This document shows, one piece after another, positions 37,906-46,245 of a stretch of 64,000 nt of DNA (the stretch's first letter is position 1; each line of letters begins with the position of its first letter). The translations under genes were made by a program, and so were the position numbers. The stretch is from Paludibacter sp. Its GTDB lineage: Bacteria; Bacteroidota; Bacteroidia; Bacteroidales; Paludibacteraceae. A model generated the notes under the pieces. It saw nothing but the letters and a program-made list of their open reading frames with translations. It did no database searches and had not been told where the DNA came from. Location of the stretch: NCBI GenBank assembly GCA_028710895.1, contig JAQTTH010000002.1, positions 62,001-126,000 on the forward strand, read 5' to 3'.

Positions 37906-38458
37906 AAACGAATTGGAATTTGCTGGTTCAATAAAATTACGTTAGAATAATATTTTATGGTTTGCAACCTATTGATGCTAATGTAAGATTGCATCTGGTG
38001 GTTACATTTTTTACACAACACAATCACAGTTGAGTAATCCGGTTGCAGATTACAAATTAAATCATTTGGTATGATATAAGTCTATAAGAAATGACCAATA
38101 AATAGCAATAACTGACCCGGTGATTTATTCATTTGCCCATTGTATTGAAATTAAAAACAGAATTAAATCAGTGCTTTATGTTGTTTTGAGTATTTCAGGA
38201 ATAAGACGGCCTATTTAACCTAATAATTTGATTGTGTGGAATAATGGCTGTTAAATGGCACGATTATGATGTTTTATGGACTGCATTTGTTCTTGCAGCA
38301 ATTAATCTGGGAGTAATTTTACCGAAAATATTTAATCCGATATTTTGAGGCTTTTTAAACAATGTTGTTCCAGCTCTCTTACGCAAGAATAACTGTTTGA
38401 GTGGTCATTGTAATCGTACTATTGAAAAACCGAGAAATCACAAATTGCACTATTGAAA
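37906..38458. other. Divergent intergenic region
   Basis: These 553 bases separate the minus-strand sulfatase from the plus-strand GH2 cluster. I see no gene or RNA in it. It should hold two divergent promoters. A candidate for the plus strand is listed at 38396-38424. Confidence 0.55.
38396..38424 (+). promoter_or_regulatory. Candidate promoter of the GH2 cluster
   Basis: TTTG (38396-38399), a 17-base spacer and TACTATTG (38417-38424, one mismatch to TAnnTTTG) lie 34 bases before the first GH2 start at 38459. Spacing is close to that of Bacteroidota housekeeping promoters. Confidence 0.42.
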
Positions 38459-40960
38459 ATGAGAAAGCTTAATAAGTTCTGGTCGCTAATTGCTGTCATG
38501 TGTTTGTCAACAATGCTCCTTTGTGCTCAGGACTGGAAAATGGGAAAAGCTACGTTGATGACTGCGTTTGCGGCAAAAGTAGATACGGCGAACGTGCTTG
38601 GAGAATATCCCCGTCCGCAAATGGTACGGGAAAAATGGATGAACCTGAACGGAATCTGGCAATTTCAGCAGGGTACCGGTTTTACTCAGGTTCCACCAAT
38701 CGGGAAACTTACGAGTAAAATACTTGTGCCATTCCCGGTAGAATCGGCCATCTCGGGCGTAATGAAGCATTACGATAATTTATTATACAGGCGTACTTTT
38801 ACAATACCGACTGCATGGGCTGGTCAACGGATACTTGTTCACTTTGGTGCGGTTGATTATAAATCTCAAATTTATGTAAATGGTCAAACAATTGGAATTC
38901 ATACAGGCGGATATGATCCATTTACTTACGATATTACTTCGGCACTTAAAATTTCGGGCACGCAGGAAATTACTGTGAAGGTCTATGATCCCACAAATAA
39001 TGGAGGACAGCCGCGCGGAAAACAAACATTGGCACCGGGTGATATTACATATACACCAACAACCGGTATCTGGCAATCCGTTTGGTTAGAACCTGTGCCA
39101 ATGAATTCTATTTCAGAAATTAAAATTGTTCCTGAGTTAGATAATTCGTCGGTGGTCATAAATGCCACTACATTAGGAAGTGCTACAAATCTTACGGTGA
39201 ATATTGCTGTGAAAGATGGTGATAAAACGGTTGCTAATTTTAGCGGAAATGCAAACTCCGATTTAAGGATTTCAATTCCCAATCCAAAACTCTGGTCGCC
39301 CACATCACCATTTTTGTATGATTTGAAAATTACATTAATGAGTGGTGATACTCTTATAGATTCGTTGAGTAGTTATTTTGGAATGCGTAAAATATCGCTC
39401 AAACAAATAGGAGGCGTGCAAAAACTGATGCTCAACAACGAGTTTTTGTTTCAGTTCGGCCCCCTGGATCAGGGATTTTGGCCCGATGGAGTTTACACTG
39501 CCCCAACCGATTCGGCCATGTTATTTGATATTCAGAAAACCAAAGATTTTGGCTTTAATATGATTCGGAAACACATCAAAGTGGAACCGTATCGTTGGTA
39601 TTATTATGCCGACAAGTTGGGCTTATTGGTGTGGCAGGATATGCCTTCGTCCAATTCGTACACAAGCACTCCTCAAACAATTGATAAAGTTCAATTTAAA
39701 ACTGAGTTAACAAAAATGGTTCAGACTCACTGGAATAGTCCGAGCATTATTATGTGGGTGATATTCAATGAAGAACAAGGACAGCATGACACCGAAACAT
39801 TGGTTGCCAGCGTAATGAGTTTGGATTCTACCCGTATGGTGAACGAAAACAGCGGTGCTGTTTGGAAAGATGTCGGACACATTAAGGATGTCCACAGTTA
39901 TCCACAACCGGGCTATCCGGTAAGTACTACCAAAGCCTTGGCTTGCGGAGAGTATGGAAGTGTCGGGTTGAGCGTTGTCGATCACCTTTGGGGAACCGGC
40001 GTGAGCATGGTGATGAAAAATACAGGTGATGAAGTACTTGCAACTTATAAGGATTATGCCGACATGCTTGCTAAGTTTAAGTTGGAGAATGGGTTAAGTG
40101 CTGCTGTATTTACACAGATTACTGATGTAGAGCGCGAGGTAAATGGTCTTTTTACGTATGATCGTGCTGTTTGTAAAGTAAATGAAACGAAATTGGCAGA
40201 GATAAATAATAACCTGATATATAAAAATCTGGCCATCAACAATGTCTTACCTACTTCATTGGCTAACGGACGCACATGGAAATATGTAACAACACAACCT
40301 CTTGCAGGTTGGGCTGCACCGACATTTAATGACGCAGTCTGGAAATCAGCTTTGGGCGGTTTTGGGTCATCCGGTACTCCGGGCGGCACAATTCGTACCA
40401 GTTGGACAACCGGTGATATATGGATGCGTCAAACTTTTACTGTTGGCACTCTGTCTGCTTCTGAAATAGACAATCTCGAGTTGTACATCCACCATGACGA
40501 AGATTGCGAAGTGTATATTAATGGTGTTTTGGCCAGTTCCCTAACCGGATACACGAGTACATATAATTATTTCCCAATAAATGTTGCCGCAAAAAATGCT
40601 CTGATTATAAACGGAACAAACGTAATTGCCGTACATTGTCACCAAACCGGAGGCGGACAGTATATAGATGCAGGAATACTTATACGAGGTTACGAAGTTC
40701 CTTCAAGCACTGCTATTCCCACTGTGAAATCGGAAGGGAAATGTAAAGTATATCCAAATCCTGCCAAAAACAGGTTATCGGTTTTGCGCGAAAATCCAAA
40801 TACGGAGTTAATCGGGATTTATAATACGGTTGGCCGCGAGCTAATTAAACCGAATAAATTTGATTCCCAGGTGGATATCTCGTCGCTTAATCCCGGTATG
40901 TATTTTATGAGAACAGAAACCGATCGGACTTTCCAAACAATTTCATTTGTCAAAATCTAA
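38459..40960 (+). CDS. Secreted GH2-family glycosidase with T9SS domain, copy 1
   Basis: This is about 833 residues from the ATG at 38459 (a TTG at 38453 is also in frame). It has a signal peptide to about 24 (LLCAQ), a GH2 sugar-binding jelly roll (about 48-210), an Ig-like domain (about 212-312) and a TIM barrel (about 312-590) with acid/base E438 (IFNEEQG) and nucleophile E498 (ACGEYGS). An extra beta-sandwich (about 600-750, 'HHDEDCEVYINGVLASS') may bind carbohydrate. A T9SS type A sorting domain (about 758-833, 'KVYPNPAKNRLSV') directs it to the outer surface or medium. It is the first of four tandem paralogues. The sugar specificity within GH2 is unknown. Confidence 0.85.
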   Translation: MRKLNKFWSLIAVMCLSTMLLCAQDWKMGKATLMTAFAAKVDTANVLGEYPRPQMVREKWMNLNGIWQFQQGTGFTQVPPIGKLTSKILVPFPVESAISGVMKHYDNLLYRRTFTIPTAWAGQRILVHFGAVDYKSQIYVNGQTIGIHTGGYDPFTYDITSALKISGTQEITVKVYDPTNNGGQPRGKQTLAPGDITYTPTTGIWQSVWLEPVPMNSISEIKIVPELDNSSVVINATTLGSATNLTVNIAVKDGDKTVANFSGNANSDLRISIPNPKLWSPTSPFLYDLKITLMSGDTLIDSLSSYFGMRKISLKQIGGVQKLMLNNEFLFQFGPLDQGFWPDGVYTAPTDSAMLFDIQKTKDFGFNMIRKHIKVEPYRWYYYADKLGLLVWQDMPSSNSYTSTPQTIDKVQFKTELTKMVQTHWNSPSIIMWVIFNEEQGQHDTETLVASVMSLDSTRMVNENSGAVWKDVGHIKDVHSYPQPGYPVSTTKALACGEYGSVGLSVVDHLWGTGVSMVMKNTGDEVLATYKDYADMLAKFKLENGLSAAVFTQITDVEREVNGLFTYDRAVCKVNETKLAEINNNLIYKNLAINNVLPTSLANGRTWKYVTTQPLAGWAAPTFNDAVWKSALGGFGSSGTPGGTIRTSWTTGDIWMRQTFTVGTLSASEIDNLELYIHHDEDCEVYINGVLASSLTGYTSTYNYFPINVAAKNALIINGTNVIAVHCHQTGGGQYIDAGILIRGYEVPSSTAIPTVKSEGKCKVYPNPAKNRLSVLRENPNTELIGIYNTVGRELIKPNKFDSQVDISSLNPGMYFMRTETDRTFQTISFVKI

Positions 40961-41010
40961 AAATAAAATAAATAACAAATCAAATCATAAACACATTTTT
41001 TATTTACAAA

Positions 41011-43338
41011 ATGAGAAGAATTTTTAAAATCAGCCTTATTGTAGCGAGTCTTTGTCTGTCGATTTCGGCTATGCAGGCTCAAACCTGGAAAATGGGAAAA
41101 GCGCCATTGATGACTCCTTATGCAGCAACTATTGACACAGCTAACGTACTTGGCGAATATCCTCGTCCGCAGATGGCTCGTGAAAAATGGATGAATCTGA
41201 ATGGTATCTGGCAATTTCAACCCGGAGTAAGCCTTACTGAAGCTCAACCAAAAGGAACCCTTTCAGCCAAAATTTTAGTTCCATTCCCAGTGGAGTCAGC
41301 TATTTCAGGTGTGATGAAACACCACGATAAAATGTGGTATCGTCGCACATTCACAGTTCCTGCCGACTGGAAAGGACAACGTTTGTTGATCCATTTTGGT
41401 GCTGTAGATTACGAATGCGAGGTTTTTGTAAATAAGCAATCGGTTGGAACACATAGAGGTGGCTACGATCCGTTTAGTTTTGATATTACATCAAAAATCA
41501 AAGGCCGTGGTAAGCAAGAAATCACTGTTCGCGTTTCCGATCCAACCGATAATGGTGGGCAGCCCCGTGGCAAGCAAACATTGCATCAGGGAGGTATTAT
41601 GTACACACCAACATCGGGAATCTGGCAAACTGTTTGGTTAGAACCACTTCCGCAAACAGCTATTTCGGATATTAAACTTGTACCCAATGTTGATAATTCA
41701 ACACTCATGCTGAAAGCTTTTACAACAGGTGCTGCAACAGGCCTTACGGTTGCTGTAGAAGTAAAAGATGGTGCTAAAACAGTTACAACTTTTGCCGGAA
41801 ATGCCAATGCCGATTTAGTTATTCCAATTCCGAATGCTAAACTTTGGTCACCTGATTCACCGTTTCTTTACGATTTGAAAATTACACTGAAAAGCGAAGG
41901 AAAAGACATTGACAACCTGACGAGTTACTTCGGTATGCGTAAAATATCTATGGCACAAGTAGGGGAGTTCAAGAAAATGATGTTGAACAACGAATTTTTG
42001 TTTCAGTTTGGACCTTTAGATCAGGGTTTTTGGCCCGATGGACTCTATACAGCTCCAACAGACCTGGCTATTCAGAATGATTTGAAGAAAAACAAAGAAT
42101 TCGGGTTCAATATGATTCGCAAACATATCAAAGTAGAGCCTTATCGTTGGTACTATTGGGCCGACAAGCTTGGTATACTTGTGTGGCAGGATATGCCATC
42201 GCCTAATTCATACACCGACCATCCACAACCAATTGATGAAAGTGCTTACAAATCGGAATTGGAAACAATGGTGAAAACGCATTGGAATAGCCCTTGTATT
42301 GTTTCGTGGGTAGTTTTCAACGAGAGTCAGGCTCAGCACAATACGAAAGCATTAGTTGATGATGTGATTGCTTTAGATCCAAACCGACTTGTGAATCAGG
42401 CAAGTGGCGGTTCGTATTTCGATGCCGGACATATATTGGATGCCCACAGCTATCCTCCACCAGCATGTCCGACCAGCTCATCTCAGATTTTGGTTTGTGG
42501 TGAATATGGTGGTATCGGTTACGTTGTTCCGAAACATATTTGGAAAGATGGTCCAACCTATGTGATGATTAATAATGCGGATGAACTGCTGGATATGTAC
42601 AAAAGTTTTGCAGAGCAACTTATGCAGTTCAAAACCAATAATGGACTAAGTGCTGCTGTTTACACCGAGTTAACGGATGTTGAGTCGGAACTAAACGGAT
42701 TGATGACATACGACCGGGTGGTGAAAGCAGATATCAACAAAATTTTTGAAATAAATCAACGGGTTATTCATAAGAACTCGTATCTTACCGAAATTTTACC
42801 AACATCGTTAAAAGATGCTCAGAATTGGAAATATACAACAACTGAACCGGCTTCAAATTGGTACACATCGGCTTTTGATGATTCCGCATGGAAACAAGCC
42901 GAGGGTGGATTGGGAAGTGGTGGCACTCCGGGTGGAAATATTAGAACCAACTGGAATACAAGTGATATTTGGATGCGACAAAAGTTTAATCCGGGTAATT
43001 TGACCGCAGAACTTTCAGATAGTTTGGTATTGCTTGTACATCACGACGAAAATTGCGAAATTTACATCAACGATGTGTTGGCATGCAAGCTAAGCGGATA
43101 TACATCGGGATATATTTCAGCATCAATCAGCAATGAAGCTAAAAAGGCATTAGTACCTAATAGCTTAAACACGATTTCAATACATTGCCATCAAACTGAA
43201 GGCGGTCAGTACATAGATGCCGGTATTTCAATGAGGAGTTATACCAAACAACTGGCGCCACTTGCAAAACCAATTCCGGTGATTCAGGAAGTGATTCAGA
43301 AAAAGGCGATTTCAACTAAAAAGGCTAAAAGGAAATAG
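41011..43338 (+). CDS. Secreted GH2-family glycosidase, copy 2, without T9SS domain
   Basis: This 775-residue paralogue has the same order (signal peptide to about 24, jelly roll, Ig-like, TIM barrel, C-terminal beta-sandwich) and the same catalytic pair, E438 (VFNESQA) and E498 (VCGEYGG). Unlike the other three copies it ends after the beta-sandwich with a lysine-rich tail (KKAISTKKAKRK) and has no sorting domain. The 70 bases after its stop hold no residue of such a domain in any frame, so this is not a simple recent frameshift. It probably stays in the periplasm. It starts 50 bases after copy 1 and lies 70 bases before copy 3, consistent with one operon. Confidence 0.85.
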   Translation: MRRIFKISLIVASLCLSISAMQAQTWKMGKAPLMTPYAATIDTANVLGEYPRPQMAREKWMNLNGIWQFQPGVSLTEAQPKGTLSAKILVPFPVESAISGVMKHHDKMWYRRTFTVPADWKGQRLLIHFGAVDYECEVFVNKQSVGTHRGGYDPFSFDITSKIKGRGKQEITVRVSDPTDNGGQPRGKQTLHQGGIMYTPTSGIWQTVWLEPLPQTAISDIKLVPNVDNSTLMLKAFTTGAATGLTVAVEVKDGAKTVTTFAGNANADLVIPIPNAKLWSPDSPFLYDLKITLKSEGKDIDNLTSYFGMRKISMAQVGEFKKMMLNNEFLFQFGPLDQGFWPDGLYTAPTDLAIQNDLKKNKEFGFNMIRKHIKVEPYRWYYWADKLGILVWQDMPSPNSYTDHPQPIDESAYKSELETMVKTHWNSPCIVSWVVFNESQAQHNTKALVDDVIALDPNRLVNQASGGSYFDAGHILDAHSYPPPACPTSSSQILVCGEYGGIGYVVPKHIWKDGPTYVMINNADELLDMYKSFAEQLMQFKTNNGLSAAVYTELTDVESELNGLMTYDRVVKADINKIFEINQRVIHKNSYLTEILPTSLKDAQNWKYTTTEPASNWYTSAFDDSAWKQAEGGLGSGGTPGGNIRTNWNTSDIWMRQKFNPGNLTAELSDSLVLLVHHDENCEIYINDVLACKLSGYTSGYISASISNEAKKALVPNSLNTISIHCHQTEGGQYIDAGISMRSYTKQLAPLAKPIPVIQEVIQKKAISTKKAKRK

Positions 43339-43408
43339 TTAAATACCTGTTTCTGATTTAGAAACGCTGAATATAAATTGTAAACATAAATAGAATAAAA
43401 AAAACGAG

Positions 43409-45913
43409 ATGAGAAAACTCTTTAAATTTAGTATGTTGGTTGTAAGCCTCTGCTTGCTTTGCACGGTTTTGCATGCGCAAACCTGGACAATGAAAAAAGC
43501 AAGACTTATGACGGCTTACGCTTCAACTATCGACACTGCCAATGTGCTTGGAGATTATCCACGTCCGCAAATGGCCCGTACCGAGTGGAAAAATCTAAAC
43601 GGTATCTGGCAATTTCAACCCGGATTAAGTCGTACTGAAGTTGCTCCTACAGGTAATCTTTCAAGCAAAATATTGGTTCCATTTCCGGTAGAATCTGCTA
43701 TTTCGGGTGTAATGACTCATTATGATAAGTTGTGGTATCGCCGGTTATTTACTGTACCTGCAAATTGGACCGGGCAACGAATCCTTCTTCATTTTGATGC
43801 TGTTGATTATGAGTCTGAAGTTTTTATTAATGGTCAGAGCCTTGGTGTTCATAAAGGTGGATACGACGCATTTACGTATGATATTACATCATATCTGGTA
43901 GGTACAGGAAATCAGGAAGTGACAGTGCGGGTGTACGATCCAACCGATGACGGCGGTCAGCCACGCGGAAAACAAACGCTGTATCCGGGTGGAATTATGT
44001 ACACACCTTCATCGGGTATCTGGCAATCGGTATGGTTGGAACCTGTTCCTCAGACAGCCATTTCAGAAATAAAAATGATTCCGAATATTGATAACTCAAC
44101 ACTTAAATTCAAAGCTGTTACAAGTGGTACTGTCACAGGACTTACAGTGGCTTTGGAGGTAAAAGATGGCGGTACAACTGTTTCTACTTTCTCGGGAAAT
44201 GCGAACATAGATTTGACTGTTCCGGTTCCGACTCCAAAACTTTGGTCGCCCGACTCACCATTCCTTTATGACATTAAGGTCAAACTGATGAATGGAACAA
44301 CAGTTATTGATTCGTTGACGAGTTATTTCGGTATGCGAAAAATATCGATGGGTCAGGTAGGTAATTATAAGAAAATGATGTTGAATAATCAGTTCTTATT
44401 TCAATATGGCCCGTTGGATCAGGGTTTCTGGCCCGATGGACTTTACACAGCTCCAACTGATTTGGCAATTCAAAATGACCTGAAGAAGACGAAGTTGCTG
44501 GGATTCAACATGATTCGTAAGCATATTAAGGTTGAACCACAACGCTGGTATTACTGGGCTGATAAACTTGGTATTTTGGTTTGGCAGGATATGCCATCGC
44601 CAAATTCATATACCGATGTGCATCCGGCTATTGATACTCTGGCATATAAATCGGAACTTGAAACAATGGTGAAAACCCACTGGAACAGTCCGTGTATCGT
44701 CACCTGGGTAGTATTTAATGAAAATCAGGGGCAGCACAATACAGCTGCATTGGTAAACGACGTAAAAGGCTTAGATCCTAACCGACTTGTCAATCAGGCT
44801 AGTGGTGGTTGGTATTACGATGCCGGGCATATTCTTGACTGGCACAGTTATCCACCTCCTGCATGTCCTTCGAGCACCACACAAATTCAGGTTTGTGGTG
44901 AGTTTGGCGGTATTGGTCTGACGGTTGCCGACCACATTTGGAATAACGGAAGCACTTATGTGATGGTAAATAATACGGCAGAATTAGCTACCATGTACAA
45001 CTCATTTGCCGATATGTTGGTACAGTTCAAAACAAATAGTGGGCTGAGTGCTGCGGTTTATACCGAACTCACCGACGTTGAAACAGAGCTAAACGGATTA
45101 CTTACGTACGACCGTGCTATGGTAAAAGGGAGTTTGTCTAAGTTCTTCAGCATTGGTCAAAAGGTAATTAATAAAAATCTTTTTCTTACTGATGTTTTGC
45201 CAACTGCACTTACAACAGCTAAAAGTTGGAAATATACGACTACACAACCAACGACCGATTGGAATACAAGCACGTTTAGCGATGCTAGCTGGTCAACTGG
45301 TTCGGGAGGATTTGGAACGGCCGGAACACCGGGTGGAACAATCCGCACAACCTGGAATACTCCGGATATTTGGATGCGTCAAACCTTTAGTCTGGGAAAT
45401 TTAAGTGCAACCCAGTTGGATAGTTTGGTGTTGAAAATTCATCATGACGAAGATTGTGAGGTATATTTGAATGGAGTTTTGGCAACCACCCTGACGGGTT
45501 ATACTTCGGGATATATGGCTTATCCGATGAATGATCTGGCTAAAAAAGCATTGATTACGAACGGAACAAACACGATTGCAGTTCATTGCCATCAAACGGC
45601 TGGCGGGCAGTATATCGATGCCGGAATTTCGTTGATGAGTTATGAAAAACAGCAGGTCCTTTCGGCAGTGCACAATCCATCGGCACAAAATCAATGCAGC
45701 GTATACCCCAATCCGGTAACTGATAAATTGTCAGTAGTCCGGAAAAACAATCAAACCGAATTGGTTGGTGTTTATAATCTTGTCGGATCCGAAGTAATGA
45801 AATTAAATAAGATGGATGAGCAGGTGAATGTATCTTCTTTGCCTGCCGGTATGTATTTTATAAAAACGCAAACCAACCACGAAATTGAAACCATCTCTTT
45901 CATCAAAAAATAA
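43409..45913 (+). CDS. Secreted GH2-family glycosidase with T9SS domain, copy 3
   Basis: This 834-residue paralogue has a signal peptide (to about 24, VLHAQ), a GH2 jelly roll, an Ig-like domain, and a TIM barrel with E438 (VFNENQG) and E498 (VCGEFGG). A C-terminal beta-sandwich ('HHDEDCEVYLNGVLATT') and a T9SS sorting domain (about 757-834, 'SVYPNPVTDKLSV') follow. Catalytic positions are identical to those of the other copies, so the array keeps strict alignment. Substitutions in the barrel, for instance Q where copies 1, 2 and 4 have Y in the 'KVEPxRWYY' segment, might tune specificity. A terminator about 46 bases downstream ends this three-gene operon. Confidence 0.86.
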   Translation: MRKLFKFSMLVVSLCLLCTVLHAQTWTMKKARLMTAYASTIDTANVLGDYPRPQMARTEWKNLNGIWQFQPGLSRTEVAPTGNLSSKILVPFPVESAISGVMTHYDKLWYRRLFTVPANWTGQRILLHFDAVDYESEVFINGQSLGVHKGGYDAFTYDITSYLVGTGNQEVTVRVYDPTDDGGQPRGKQTLYPGGIMYTPSSGIWQSVWLEPVPQTAISEIKMIPNIDNSTLKFKAVTSGTVTGLTVALEVKDGGTTVSTFSGNANIDLTVPVPTPKLWSPDSPFLYDIKVKLMNGTTVIDSLTSYFGMRKISMGQVGNYKKMMLNNQFLFQYGPLDQGFWPDGLYTAPTDLAIQNDLKKTKLLGFNMIRKHIKVEPQRWYYWADKLGILVWQDMPSPNSYTDVHPAIDTLAYKSELETMVKTHWNSPCIVTWVVFNENQGQHNTAALVNDVKGLDPNRLVNQASGGWYYDAGHILDWHSYPPPACPSSTTQIQVCGEFGGIGLTVADHIWNNGSTYVMVNNTAELATMYNSFADMLVQFKTNSGLSAAVYTELTDVETELNGLLTYDRAMVKGSLSKFFSIGQKVINKNLFLTDVLPTALTTAKSWKYTTTQPTTDWNTSTFSDASWSTGSGGFGTAGTPGGTIRTTWNTPDIWMRQTFSLGNLSATQLDSLVLKIHHDEDCEVYLNGVLATTLTGYTSGYMAYPMNDLAKKALITNGTNTIAVHCHQTAGGQYIDAGISLMSYEKQQVLSAVHNPSAQNQCSVYPNPVTDKLSVVRKNNQTELVGVYNLVGSEVMKLNKMDEQVNVSSLPAGMYFIKTQTNHEIETISFIKK

Positions 45914-46245
45914 GTAGAAAATAGTAGTCCCTTCGTCGGGATTTATAACTAAGTTTGGCGCATACTTGTCTGTATTCAGTAGAAACAGATATGTATGCGT
46001 CATTTTTTGTTCACACGATGATAATACAGATACCCGGTATATTTATAAAAAGTCGCATTAAATGGTTTAAAAGTGCTGTTTTTTGAGCAGTTATTCATTC
46101 AAAGTTTTTTTAGTTGCATGTAATTTTACAAAGTATAATTCCGGAGTAGAATATCTCAGAAACAAACGCAACAATTCGCTTGAATTTTACAACAGCTCTT
46201 GTAAGAGAAACACGCTTAACCCCCAATTAATAATACTATTTTAAA
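45914..46245. other. Gap between GH2 copies 3 and 4
   Basis: These 332 bases contain the terminator at 45959-46009. The rest is AT-rich with no gene seen. It must hold the promoter for copy 4. The nearest -7-like string is an imperfect TAATTTTA near 46131, which I do not call as a feature. Confidence 0.5.
45959..46009 (+). terminator. Terminator after GH2 copy 3
   Basis: A 15-bp imperfect stem (45959-45973 with 45985-45999, two mismatches) is followed by six T residues. It separates copies 1-3 from copy 4 transcriptionally. Confidence 0.6.

Noticed and set aside
43339-43408. Frameshifted T9SS domain after GH2 copy 2
   Set aside because: I looked for a residual sorting domain in all three forward frames of the 70-base gap and saw none, so a simple recent frameshift is unlikely.
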